A DNA stretch of 36,315 bases from contig JACRGQ010000017.1 of assembly GCA_016217735.1 (NCBI GenBank), positions 1-36,315 of the forward strand, written 5' to 3'. Within the stretch, counting starts at the first letter, position 1; each line of letters begins with the position of its first letter. Of the stretch, positions 7,070 to 15,597 are shown one piece after another. The notes under the pieces are model-generated. The model was given only the letters and a program-made list of their open reading frames with translations. It did not search any database and had not been told where the DNA came from. The stretch comes from Nitrospinota bacterium. Lineage in GTDB: Bacteria; Nitrospinota_A; UBA7883; JACRGQ01. A program made the position numbers and the translations under genes.

Positions 7070-8706
7070 TACCGAAAACACTGGGACGATTCGAGATAGT
7101 AAGCGAGCTGGGCCGCGGCGCCATGGGGGTGGTTTACAAGGGCCGCGACCCCAAGCTGGAGCGGACGGTCGCGCTCAAGGTCATCCATTTCGGATTGAAC
7201 AAGGAAGACGAGCAACAGCTCCAGGTGAAAGAGCGTTTCCTCGTCGAGGCGCGCGCCACCGCCCAGTTGCAACACTCGAACATCCTCACCATCTACGACG
7301 TTGGCGATGAAGGGGACTTGACCTATATCGCCATGGAGTTCCTCGAAGGGGGATCCCTCGAAGACATGATCAAGCAGAACAAGTTCACCGACTACGACCA
7401 GATCATCGACATCGTCCGGCAGATCGCCGACGGCCTGGATCACGCCCACCAGAAGGGGATTGTCCACCGCGACATCAAGCCGGCGAACATCATGATGGCC
7501 GGCGGCAAGGTGCCGAAGATCGCCGATTTCGGCCTGGCGCGCCTTTCAAACTCCACGTTGACCACCACCGGCACGGTGCTGGGCACTCCCAGCTACATGG
7601 CCCCGGAGCAGATACGCGGACGCAAGGTGGACGGCCGCGCCGACCTTTTCGCGCTCGGCGTCATTTTTTATGAAATGCTCACCGGCGAAAAACCGTTCGG
7701 CGGCGACAGCATCACCAGCGTGATTTACCGCGTGGTGAACGAAGAGCCGATCCCGCCGCGCAAGTTGAACATCGACCTGCCGGACGCCATCGACCAATTC
7801 ATGCAAAAAGCGCTGGTCAAGGAGCCGAACCAACGGTTTCAGACCGGGGCGGAATTCGCCGAAGCGCTCCGCTTGCTGCAAAAGGGGCTGTACAAGGCTG
7901 ATATGGCGGCTCCCGCTTCCAGCAATGTCACCCAGCGCCTGACCGCCGATGAAACCGCCCGTTTCGCCGCCCCCCAAAAAAAGAACATGGGGCTTATCAT
8001 CGGCGGCGCCGTTGGCGCACTGGCGGTGATCGTCTTGGCGGCGATGTTTTTCACCGGCGGCAAAAAAGAGGAGACGGTGAAGGCCGACACCGGGGGGACA
8101 ACCACGGAAGCCGCCGGCGGGAGCGAAAAACCGAAGGAAACCGTCAAGCCGAAAGAGGCCAAACCGGAAGAGGCAAAGCCCAAAGAAGCCAAGCCGAAAG
8201 AAGCTCCGGCGAAAGGGATAAAGCCGCCCAAAGAAGCAAAACCGAAAGAGGTTCCACCGAAGGAAGCCAAGCCCCAGGAAGCCAAGCCCAAAGAGGTGAA
8301 GCCGGAAGAGACAAAGAAAGAGGCGAAGGCAAAAGAGGCTAAACCGGAAGAGGTGAAGCCCAAAGAGACAAAGAAAGAGGCGAAGGCAAGGGAGGACAAG
8401 GCAAAAGAAGATAAAGCCAAAGAAGCCGCCCAAGCCGCGGCCCAAGAGCCACCCAAAGAAGAACCTAAGAAGGAGGAGGGGAAAGGCAGCTTGTTAAGCG
8501 CCGGCACCTGCACTCTCATCGTCAACGCCAAAGAGGGGGACCGGGTGACGGTGGACGGGCGCAGTTACAACGTCTTCCCGGTGGAATTAAAAGGCATCAA
8601 CATCGGCACCCACAATGTGTTTGTGGTGCGCAAAGGATTTAAGCCGTTCCTGAAATCCATTCCGATCAAAGTCGGCGAAACAGTCACCATTACGCCGGAG
8701 TTCTAA
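7066..8706 (+). CDS. Transmembrane Ser/Thr protein kinase with PEGA-like extracytoplasmic domain
   Basis: The 546-residue protein has a complete Hanks-type kinase domain at about residues 8-270. It shows the glycine loop G16-R-G-A-M-G21, ATP lysine Lys38, HRDIKPAN (Asp136), DFG (Asp154) and APE (Glu181), so it should be active. One membrane helix follows at 308-329. A linker of about 115 residues then consists almost wholly of Lys, Glu, Pro and Ala. The C-terminal part (about 478-546) resembles a PEGA beta domain (VTVDGRSYNVFPVELKGINIGTH) and would be outside the inner membrane. The linker could span the periplasm or contact the cell wall. It is coupled to ald, and an MscS channel follows 36 bp later. 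Its substrates are unknown. Confidence 0.93.
   Translation: MIPKTLGRFEIVSELGRGAMGVVYKGRDPKLERTVALKVIHFGLNKEDEQQLQVKERFLVEARATAQLQHSNILTIYDVGDEGDLTYIAMEFLEGGSLEDMIKQNKFTDYDQIIDIVRQIADGLDHAHQKGIVHRDIKPANIMMAGGKVPKIADFGLARLSNSTLTTTGTVLGTPSYMAPEQIRGRKVDGRADLFALGVIFYEMLTGEKPFGGDSITSVIYRVVNEEPIPPRKLNIDLPDAIDQFMQKALVKEPNQRFQTGAEFAEALRLLQKGLYKADMAAPASSNVTQRLTADETARFAAPQKKNMGLIIGGAVGALAVIVLAAMFFTGGKKEETVKADTGGTTTEAAGGSEKPKETVKPKEAKPEEAKPKEAKPKEAPAKGIKPPKEAKPKEVPPKEAKPQEAKPKEVKPEETKKEAKAKEAKPEEVKPKETKKEAKAREDKAKEDKAKEAAQAAAQEPPKEEPKKEEGKGSLLSAGTCTLIVNAKEGDRVTVDGRSYNVFPVELKGINIGTHNVFVVRKGFKPFLKSIPIKVGETVTITPEF
8130..8485 (+). repeat. Low-complexity Lys/Glu/Pro/Ala codon repeats inside the kinase gene
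   Basis: Degenerate copies of a 15-base unit encoding KPKEA or KPEEA follow one another, with KKEAKAKEAK variants. They form the charged linker of the kinase. Such repeats change length easily by slippage, so linker length may vary between strains. Confidence 0.85.
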
Positions 8707-8742
8707 GCGCCCCGCCATCGGCGGGACACCGCGAAAACGATT

Positions 8743-9852
8743 ATGGAATTATGGCGGCAGCTTGACCAGTACCGGATAGCGGGCATATCGTGCGCGCTCG
8801 TCGTTCGCTCGCTCGGCATCATTCTGGCCACGCTCGTTGTGCGCAACTTCGCGGCGCGCAAAATCATGGATTTCTTCGCCCGGTTGGCCGAGAGAACGGC
8901 GGTGGAGTGGGACGACCTTGTCATAGAGGCCTCCAAGCCGCAGGTATCGCAGCTTATCCTCGTCTTCGGTGTTTGGTCGGCCCTGCGGATACTGCCGCTT
9001 TCCACCGAACCGTTCCACCTGCACAACGGCATCGACCTGCTGGCGAAGCTGCTCATCATCGGCATTTTCACCGTGCTGGCGCTCAAATACGTCCGCATCC
9101 TTGAAGGGGAACTGAAGAAAAACGCCGCCGATCCCGACTACTGGATGGATTTGCATCTCATTCCGCTGATGAGCATCGGCCTCAAGGCGTTGCTTGGCAT
9201 TACGGTTTTCGTCATCGCCGCGCAAACGCTCGGCTATTCCGTGAGCGCGCTGGTGGCGTCCCTTGGCATCGGCGGCGTGGCGGTGGCGCTGGCGGCCAAG
9301 GACACGCTGGCCAATTTCTTCGGCAGCGTGATGGTGATGGTCGACAAACCGTTCCGCATCGGCGAGACCATCAAGGCGGGGGATTTCACCGGCGTGGTGG
9401 AGGAGATCGGTTTCCGCTCCACCCGCATACGCACCCTTGATAAAACCCTGATGGTGGTGCCGAACGAAAAAATAGCCTCCATGAACATCGAAAACTTCAC
9501 CCGCATCGCCGATACGCACGTGAATATGCGGCGCGTGAACTTTGTGCTTGGGCTGGAATACAAGGCCAGCGCCGCGCAAATGGACAAGGCGGTGGAGGAG
9601 TTGCGCGGCATACTGGCGGCGCACCCGATGGTGGCGGATGAAAACCGGCAAGTCTTTTTTTCGGCGTTCGGGGAGTCATCCCTCAACATTTTGGTCAACT
9701 ATTTCGTCAAGACCGGCGATTTCGCCCAGTTCATGGCGGTCAAGCAGGAAATCAACCTGGCGATGATGCGCAAGCTGGCCGATCTGGGGCTGGCGGTCGC
9801 TTTCCCCAGCCGCACGGTGTATCTGGAGCAGGGAACCGCGCCGAAACAATAG
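8743..9852 (+). CDS. MscS family mechanosensitive ion channel
   Basis: This 369-residue inner-membrane protein has about four hydrophobic helices at the N-terminus and a pore-lining helix around VSALVASLGIGGVAVALAAK, followed by DTLANFFGSVMVMVDKPFRIG. These are the standard MscS beta-domain entry signatures. GVVEEIGFRSTRIRT and VPNEKI complete the cytoplasmic vestibule motif set. MscS-type channels release solutes during hypo-osmotic shock. The size is between short MscS (286 aa) and the long MscK types, like YnaI. It follows the Ser/Thr kinase by 36 bp in the same direction, so control by or co-expression with the kinase is possible. The site before the ATG is weak. Confidence 0.93.
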   Translation: MELWRQLDQYRIAGISCALVVRSLGIILATLVVRNFAARKIMDFFARLAERTAVEWDDLVIEASKPQVSQLILVFGVWSALRILPLSTEPFHLHNGIDLLAKLLIIGIFTVLALKYVRILEGELKKNAADPDYWMDLHLIPLMSIGLKALLGITVFVIAAQTLGYSVSALVASLGIGGVAVALAAKDTLANFFGSVMVMVDKPFRIGETIKAGDFTGVVEEIGFRSTRIRTLDKTLMVVPNEKIASMNIENFTRIADTHVNMRRVNFVLGLEYKASAAQMDKAVEELRGILAAHPMVADENRQVFFSAFGESSLNILVNYFVKTGDFAQFMAVKQEINLAMMRKLADLGLAVAFPSRTVYLEQGTAPKQ

Positions 9853-9885
9853 GGCGGCGAATTTTCGCGGCCATCCCCGCCGCGA

Positions 9886-10662
9886 TTACCGCGTGCCGAT
9901 TTCCGGCTTGGGGCTTTTGGGGCGGATGAAACTTTTCTTTGGATAATAGCCGGAAGGAAGCGTGGTGTTGGGATATACCCAGCATTGCTCTTCCAGCAGG
10001 GCGGCGGGAGAAGTAACGGAATTGCATCCCAATTCAGAGTGGTCGCCGATTATGGCCCCGAACTTGGCAATGCCGGTACGCACCGTTTCGCCGTTCAGCA
10101 CGAAGGTTATTTCGGGGAAGGATACCGCTTTCTTGGCTTCCGGAGCGCGGAATTTCAGGTTGGCGATTTTTGTCCCCGCGCCGAGGTTGACGTATGAACC
10201 GAGCACCGAATCGCCGATGTAATTGAAGTGTCCCGCCTCGGTGTGGTTCATCAGGATGGAGTTCTTGATTTCGGTGGCGTGTCCCAGTGTGCAGTGGTCG
10301 CCGGCGATCAGTTCGCCGCGCAAGTAGGCTCCCTGCCGGATTTCGCACTTGCGGCCGATGAGCGCCGGGCCTTTGATGTACGCGGACGGCTCGATTTTTG
10401 TCCCCGCCCCGATGAAAATGTGGAGCGGCCGGTAATCGAGGTCCTGCTTCAGAATCACGCCGGCATTGCAGAAAAGCGTTTCTCCGTCATGCACCAGTCC
10501 CGGCGGCAACGCCGCGCCGCCGGTGGCGGGGAAGTGGGCGAGGATGTAGCCGTGTATCTTCGGCAGCACGTCCCACGGGCGCGCGGCCCCGGAAAAAATC
10601 CCTTTGTGGGCGAAGCCGTCCAACTCGGGAAAAAAATTCCGCAGATTGAATTCAGTCGACAC
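9886..10662 (-). CDS. Stand-alone left-handed beta-helix (hexapeptide-repeat) protein of the sugar-nucleotide type
   Basis: The 258-residue product resembles the C-terminal beta-helix of sugar-1-phosphate nucleotidyltransferases without the catalytic N-domain. Hexapeptide-type coils run from about residue 80 (IFIGAGTKIEPSAYIKGPAL, IGRKCEIRQGAYLRGE). A GHFNYIGDSVLGSYVNLGAG segment typical of GlmU-like acetyltransferase lobes follows. An N-acetyl or acyl transfer to an amino-sugar phosphate is plausible given the glmS and phosphohexomutase neighbours. The start is GTG 10662, just after a GGAGGGA site that lies inside the preceding gene; the two overlap by 11 bp. It is last in the six-gene amino-sugar cluster and converges on mscS. 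Confidence 0.82.
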   Translation of the reverse strand: MSTEFNLRNFFPELDGFAHKGIFSGAARPWDVLPKIHGYILAHFPATGGAALPPGLVHDGETLFCNAGVILKQDLDYRPLHIFIGAGTKIEPSAYIKGPALIGRKCEIRQGAYLRGELIAGDHCTLGHATEIKNSILMNHTEAGHFNYIGDSVLGSYVNLGAGTKIANLKFRAPEAKKAVSFPEITFVLNGETVRTGIAKFGAIIGDHSELGCNSVTSPAALLEEQCWVYPNTTLPSGYYPKKSFIRPKSPKPEIGTR

Positions 10663-12550
10663 ATTCCCTCCCCAGCAGCGTGAGCGCAAGGCCCCCCGCG
10701 CCCGATTTTACCAGCTTCTGCTTAATCTCCATTTCGTAGATCAGGCGGTGGAAGTCGATGCCGGCATAGAATTCCTTTTTCGGCTGTTCGCCGTGGAAAA
10801 TCTGCTCCAGAATCATCCGTTCGGCGGCGGCCATCGGATGCTTCGGGTTTTTCATTTTTTTCATGAGATAGCCCAGCGCCGCGTTCGCGGTATTTTGCAG
10901 CAGCGCCTCCAAGGCGTGCGGTCCGCGCACATTCACGCTTATTTTGTCTTCGGTGCCGCTGTTGCGGACGAAGATGGAGGCGGTATGCCCCTCGCCGGCC
11001 TTTATCAGCTTTACAAAGAGCATGTCCGGCTCGTCGGCGATCAGCAGCGGTTCTCCCGCAAGGTCATTCACGTTTCCTTCCAGGATGGCTTTGCTGATAA
11101 TGTCCGCCACACCCTTCCAGACTTCGCTGCCACGCTGGAAGAGCTTTTTATCGATGTAGTAGCTGTAGCCGGTTTGCTTGAACCCGGGTTCGAACGGTTT
11201 CTTGAGGAGGGCGGCCATCTTCGCGGTATCGCCGCCGCCCAGCCGGTGGGCCGCCACCAAAGTGTTAATGGCCCCTTTCAGGCCGTTGCCGGCAAAAACC
11301 TTCGCTTCCGCCCCGCAGGCCGATAGCGGTATTACGCCGGCGTGGATGCTATGGCCGGTTTCTTCCGCCCCCAGCGCAAAGTTGCCGGGATCGCTGTTGG
11401 CGCGGTGGAGTATCCATTTATCCCCCACCGCCATCACTTCCGGTTTCAGGCCCAGACTGGCGATGTGGCGCGCGACGTTGATATCGCTTTCCACCGTATA
11501 AGCGAATGTTTTGCCGCGGCATCCATCGGGCGCCGATTCCATAAGCCAAGCGGCCTGTATGGCGGAGCATTCATCGCCGGAGAGGATGTGCAATGCGTCT
11601 TCGGCGAAATCGTACCAGAGGAGGAAAAAACGGTCGCCATCGCCGTCGAAGACCACCCCCATCAGCCATTTGCAATGGCCCGGCCTGGCGGCCATCGCCC
11701 GTCCGGCCTCGAACATTTTGTTTACCAGCTTGTGCCGGGCGATGCCGGCGTCTTTGGCGAAGCGCGCGGCGCTGATGCCGCGGATGCCTTCCAGGTAGGC
11801 AACCCCCGAATCACGGTTGATGTCGCCGTTTTGTTCGCCGGCCACCTCGGTCACTTGCCCGAAGCCAAGTTGCGAAAAGGTCATCGCTCCCAGCCCCGCC
11901 AGCGCGCCATGCGCGGCATCCACAATGAGCGCGGTTTCGGCGAAGAGCGTTTCCCCGGCGGCAATCCAGGTGTTGCGCGGATCCATGTGGAAGTCGGCGA
12001 ACTGCCGCCGTCCCCACTTGACGAGATCGACAGGGGGGTGTTTTTTTTGCGCCCGGCGCACCGCTTCGTAATCGGCGGCTTCGATGGCGGCCGAGAGGAG
12101 GTCGTCTTCCGCCGTCAGGGGCTTTACCGCGCCGGGGGCGTTAAAGACTTTTATGCCGTTCTGATCCCGGGGATTGTGCGATGCGGTTATCATGAAGGCG
12201 GTCGCGGCGGAGCGGCAGACCAGCGCAATTGCCACCCCTGGCGTGGGAATGACGCCGAGCACCGCAGGCACGCCCCCCGCCTTGGCGATACCATCCACCG
12301 CCTTGCCGGTGTAACGCCCTTCGGTGTCGCGGCCGTCCCACCCGATGAGGACTTCGTCCCCCGGCTCCATTCTCCCGGTTTCGATCATGCGGGTTACGTG
12401 GGTGTGACAATAGAGCTCGAAGAACTCTTCGGTCATTACCCCGTTACGGTGGAAAACTTCCAGCGGCCCCCCGTCGAATCCGGCCGCGGGTGCCACCGGG
12501 CGGCGGACGCCGTCGGTACCCTGCAGCCGTTCAACGGTTTTTCCCGCCAC
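10652..12550 (-). CDS. Phosphohexomutase (GlmM/ManB-like) with C-terminal extension
   Basis: This alpha-D-phosphohexomutase should interconvert hexose(amine) 6- and 1-phosphates. The phosphoserine loop ITASHNP (Ser124), the metal loop DGDGDR (302-307), the sugar loop GAEETGH (394-400) and the phosphate-binding RNSGTEDK (529-536) are all present. It has 632 residues, far longer than the roughly 450 of GlmM. About 90 residues follow the last catalytic domain, and there are insertions before it. The sugar loop does not exactly match the GEQSGH typical of GlmM, so the substrate is open. Its place between a glmS-like gene (3 bp upstream) and a beta-helix protein favours glucosamine-6-phosphate. 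The start is GTG 12550. Confidence 0.85.
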   Translation of the reverse strand: MAGKTVERLQGTDGVRRPVAPAAGFDGGPLEVFHRNGVMTEEFFELYCHTHVTRMIETGRMEPGDEVLIGWDGRDTEGRYTGKAVDGIAKAGGVPAVLGVIPTPGVAIALVCRSAATAFMITASHNPRDQNGIKVFNAPGAVKPLTAEDDLLSAAIEAADYEAVRRAQKKHPPVDLVKWGRRQFADFHMDPRNTWIAAGETLFAETALIVDAAHGALAGLGAMTFSQLGFGQVTEVAGEQNGDINRDSGVAYLEGIRGISAARFAKDAGIARHKLVNKMFEAGRAMAARPGHCKWLMGVVFDGDGDRFFLLWYDFAEDALHILSGDECSAIQAAWLMESAPDGCRGKTFAYTVESDINVARHIASLGLKPEVMAVGDKWILHRANSDPGNFALGAEETGHSIHAGVIPLSACGAEAKVFAGNGLKGAINTLVAAHRLGGGDTAKMAALLKKPFEPGFKQTGYSYYIDKKLFQRGSEVWKGVADIISKAILEGNVNDLAGEPLLIADEPDMLFVKLIKAGEGHTASIFVRNSGTEDKISVNVRGPHALEALLQNTANAALGYLMKKMKNPKHPMAAAERMILEQIFHGEQPKKEFYAGIDFHRLIYEMEIKQKLVKSGAGGLALTLLGRECVD

Positions 12551-12553
12551 CGG

Positions 12554-14374
12554 TTATGCCACCGTCACCGATTTGGCCAGCGCGCGCGGCTTATCCACGT
12601 TTTTGCCCAGCGTGACGGCGGCGAAGTAGGAGTAGAGTTGCGCCGCCACGAGGCTCACCAGGGGGGCGACGAGCGGGGCCGACGCCGGGAGCATGAGCTG
12701 GTCGTCCAGCAGCTTCGATTTCTGGAGCGTCCTGGATGAGTGGAAAGCGGTCACCGAGCCGCCCCGCGCCTTCATTTCTTCGATGGAGCTCATCGTCATT
12801 TTGAAGAGATCTTCTTCCTTTTCGGTTGGGACGAAAACGAGCGACTTGAGCTTGTCGTCAATGAGGGCGATGGTGCCGTGCTTCAGGAAGCCGGCCGGCA
12901 TCCCTTCGGCATGCAGGTAAGCCACTTCTTTTACCTTAAGCGCCGCTTCGAGCGCGATGGGATAGTAGCGTCCCCGCCCCAGGTAAAGCCAGTTGTGGTG
13001 GTGCGCCGTGCGTTGCGCCAAGGTATGCACGAAGCCCGAATATTCGTTGAGGAAACCGGAGATTATTTCCGGCAGCGTTTCGAGCTGTTTCATTTTCAGT
13101 TTTTTTTCCGCCGGGGTGATTCGCTTGGTTATCACGCCCGCCTCGATGGCTGTGCGGATGAGGATGATCATCTGCGCCAGCGCCGCTTTGGTGCTGATAA
13201 CGCATATTTCGGGGCCGGAGCCTTGCATCACCACGTCGTCCACGAGGCGCGCCATTGTGCTGCCGATGACGTTCACCACCACGGCGGTGCGGGTTTTGCG
13301 GCGTTTCGCTTCGCGCAGGACGCGCAGCGTGTCGTACGTCTCGCCCGATTGTGAGACGGCCAGGATGAAGTCTTCCGCCCCGAAGGCGGCCCCCTCCAGA
13401 AATTCATCGCTGCTCATGGCGGTGGCGCCGACACCCGCTTCGCTGGCTAGATAGTATTGCCCCAGTTGGGCCACATAGTAGGTTGTCCCCACACCCGTCA
13501 GGAAAGCGCGGCGCGATTCGACCAGGCGGCGTGCCATGCTGACGATGGATTTTTCGTCGATGGCGAGCGCTTTTATGACGGTCTGCGGTTGCTCGTGGAT
13601 TTCTTTGAGCATGTAGTGGGGAAATCCCCCTTTTTTGCTCATCTCGGCGTCCCATTCGATCGGCATCACCTGCTTGTCCACCGGTTCGCCGTTTGACATC
13701 CGTTTTATGGCGTAGCTTTCGTTGGAGATGATGGCGTATTCCCCGTCGTCCATCACGACGGCGTTCTTGGTGTATTCGATGAAGGCGTTGAAATCCGACC
13801 CGAGGTAGTTTTCATTACGCCCCAGCCCGATAATGAGCGGGCTTTCGTGCTTGCCGCAGAAAATGCACCACGGCTCTTCGGCGGATACCATCGCGACGGC
13901 GAACGAGCCGTCCAGTTCTTTCAGGGCCGCCACGAACGACGCTTCCAGCGGCATTCCCCCCTTGCGGTATTCCTCAATGAGATGGGGGATCACTTCGGTA
14001 TCGGTTTCGGACACGAAGCGGTGTCCCTTTTTCGTGAGCTTGGCCCTAAGTTCGCCATAGTTCGAAATAATGCCGTTATGCACCACCGCGATGGAACCAT
14101 CGCAACTGGCGTGCGGGTGGGCGTTCACCGGCGTAACCCCGCCGTGGGTTGCCCAGCGGGTGTGGGCGATTCCCACGTGGCCGTCGAGCGAGGTGAAAAG
14201 CTCCTTTTCCGCCACTTCGGCCACGTGCCCGACGTTTTTGCGGACGATGGGGCCGTGGGAATTTATCACCGCCATTCCGCAGGAGTCGTATCCGCGGTAT
14301 TCAAGGTTCTGGATGCTGTCAAGCAGCCGCCGCGAGATGTTGGAATTGGAGACGATGCCGCTGATGCCGCACAT
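12554..14374 (-). CDS. Glutamine-fructose-6-phosphate aminotransferase paralogue with intact nucleophile
   Basis: A full-length GlmS of 606 residues: an N-terminal Ntn glutaminase domain and two sugar isomerase (SIS) domains. The start is MCGISG, so Cys2 becomes the free N-terminal nucleophile after Met removal. HTRWATHG, HNGII and SETDTEV supply the glutamine pocket. The isomerase half keeps SQSGET, the KVKE glutamate, KHG and the C-terminal AKSVTV. Compared with the classical enzyme it has Phe for Glu and Thr for Pro around AGFLKHGT, and ends in Ala rather than Glu. It should make glucosamine-6-phosphate from fructose-6-phosphate and glutamine. It lies 2 bp after the nucleotidyltransferase gene and is the second glmS-like gene in the cluster. 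Confidence 0.92.
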   Translation of the reverse strand: MCGISGIVSNSNISRRLLDSIQNLEYRGYDSCGMAVINSHGPIVRKNVGHVAEVAEKELFTSLDGHVGIAHTRWATHGGVTPVNAHPHASCDGSIAVVHNGIISNYGELRAKLTKKGHRFVSETDTEVIPHLIEEYRKGGMPLEASFVAALKELDGSFAVAMVSAEEPWCIFCGKHESPLIIGLGRNENYLGSDFNAFIEYTKNAVVMDDGEYAIISNESYAIKRMSNGEPVDKQVMPIEWDAEMSKKGGFPHYMLKEIHEQPQTVIKALAIDEKSIVSMARRLVESRRAFLTGVGTTYYVAQLGQYYLASEAGVGATAMSSDEFLEGAAFGAEDFILAVSQSGETYDTLRVLREAKRRKTRTAVVVNVIGSTMARLVDDVVMQGSGPEICVISTKAALAQMIILIRTAIEAGVITKRITPAEKKLKMKQLETLPEIISGFLNEYSGFVHTLAQRTAHHHNWLYLGRGRYYPIALEAALKVKEVAYLHAEGMPAGFLKHGTIALIDDKLKSLVFVPTEKEEDLFKMTMSSIEEMKARGGSVTAFHSSRTLQKSKLLDDQLMLPASAPLVAPLVSLVAAQLYSYFAAVTLGKNVDKPRALAKSVTVA

Positions 14375-14376
14375 GG

Positions 14377-15585
14377 TTATTTTCCGCCTTTCGGGTAGGT
14401 GAAATGGTGGGGAACCACCGTTTCCGGCTCAATTATGGAGCCGGGGGCGATGGTGTGGCCGGCTCCCAGGCGGCAGTTGTCTCCCACGAACGCGCCGAGC
14501 TTTACCATATTCGAATCAAGCGCCTTCCTGTTTACCGGCACTTTTACGGTGGAGCCGTCCATGTTGTTGTTGACGGTCACAATGCCGGAGCCGACGTCGA
14601 CCCCTTCGCCGATAACGCTGTCGCCGATAAAGGAGAGACGGCCCACGCGGCCGCCGCCGGTCAGCACGCAGTTTTTCATTTCCACCCCATAGCCGATCAC
14701 GGATTTGGGGCCGAGCGACGAATATTTGCGCACCAACACGTTATTGCCGATGTATGTTCCGCGGCCTATGAAGGCGGGGCCTTCGATGATCGAGCCGGAA
14801 CGGATTTCCGCGTCTTCCTCGATGATAACCGGCCCCTTGATCTTGGCGTCGCGCATCTGCACCGACTGGTGCACGCGGGCGTGGGTCCAGGTATCCATCA
14901 CCATTTTGTTCGCCGCCAGAATGTCCCACGGGTAACCGATATCGATCCACCCCTTTTCCCACATGGCCGCCCTGAGCCCCTCGTTTTTGATCAGCTCCGC
15001 CAAGGCCTTGGCCATATCGCTCCGGTTTTTTTCCAGCAGCCCGAAGAATGTGTACGGGAGCACATAAATCCCCGCCAGCACATAATTGCCCAAATTCTTG
15101 CGTTCCGGCTTTTCCACGATTTTGGTGATGTTCATGGTGTTATCCAGATACACGTTGCCGAACGAGCCGGATTCCGCGGGGAGGCATATGGCGGCGGTCG
15201 GCTTTCCGCCCAGGCCGAATATCTGGAGGGCGTTGCGTATGATGTTGTCGTCGGTCACCACATCGGCATAGACCAGCAGGAAATGTTCGCCCGGGGCGAA
15301 TTTTCCCTTGGCGGCGAGGATCGCGTCGCCGATGCCAGCCTGCTTTTTTTGCTGCACATAGCTGATGCCCATGCCGATGTTCTGGCCGGAACCGAAGTAG
15401 TCGGTGATTGACTTGCCCAACGGACCCATGACGCAGATGACGTCGTTAAACCCCGATTCCTTGAGCATTTGCAGCGACCGGTAGAGGATCGGCCGGCCCG
15501 CCACATGCAGCATGGATTTGGGGCGGGTGGTCGAGAACGGGGCCATATTGTTCCCGCCGCCCGCGGCGAGGATTAATGCTTTCAT
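14377..15585 (-). CDS. Sugar-1-phosphate nucleotidyltransferase with C-terminal left-handed beta-helix
   Basis: This 402-residue two-domain protein is of the archaeal-type GlmU/RmlA-like design. The N-domain (about 1-230) opens with LAAGGG and has RPKSML, the metal Asp in VYADVVTDD and a WIDIGYPWDILAANK signature. The C-domain (about 245-400) is a hexapeptide beta-helix. In the usual GxGxR(M/L) loop the conserved Arg is replaced: it reads GGGNNM. Since this Arg contacts the nucleotide triphosphate, catalytic power may be altered. Expected role: UTP-dependent activation and/or acetylation of glucosamine-1-phosphate. A strong AAGGAG site stands before the ATG. It is sandwiched between the two glmS paralogues. 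Confidence 0.87.
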   Translation of the reverse strand: MKALILAAGGGNNMAPFSTTRPKSMLHVAGRPILYRSLQMLKESGFNDVICVMGPLGKSITDYFGSGQNIGMGISYVQQKKQAGIGDAILAAKGKFAPGEHFLLVYADVVTDDNIIRNALQIFGLGGKPTAAICLPAESGSFGNVYLDNTMNITKIVEKPERKNLGNYVLAGIYVLPYTFFGLLEKNRSDMAKALAELIKNEGLRAAMWEKGWIDIGYPWDILAANKMVMDTWTHARVHQSVQMRDAKIKGPVIIEEDAEIRSGSIIEGPAFIGRGTYIGNNVLVRKYSSLGPKSVIGYGVEMKNCVLTGGGRVGRLSFIGDSVIGEGVDVGSGIVTVNNNMDGSTVKVPVNRKALDSNMVKLGAFVGDNCRLGAGHTIAPGSIIEPETVVPHHFTYPKGGK

Positions 15586-15597
15586 TCGGGAATCTCC

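Noticed and set aside
8130-8485. The repeated KPKEA-coding stretch as a CRISPR or tandem satellite array
   Set aside because: The repeats are in frame, degenerate, without unique spacers, and translate to a normal charged linker.
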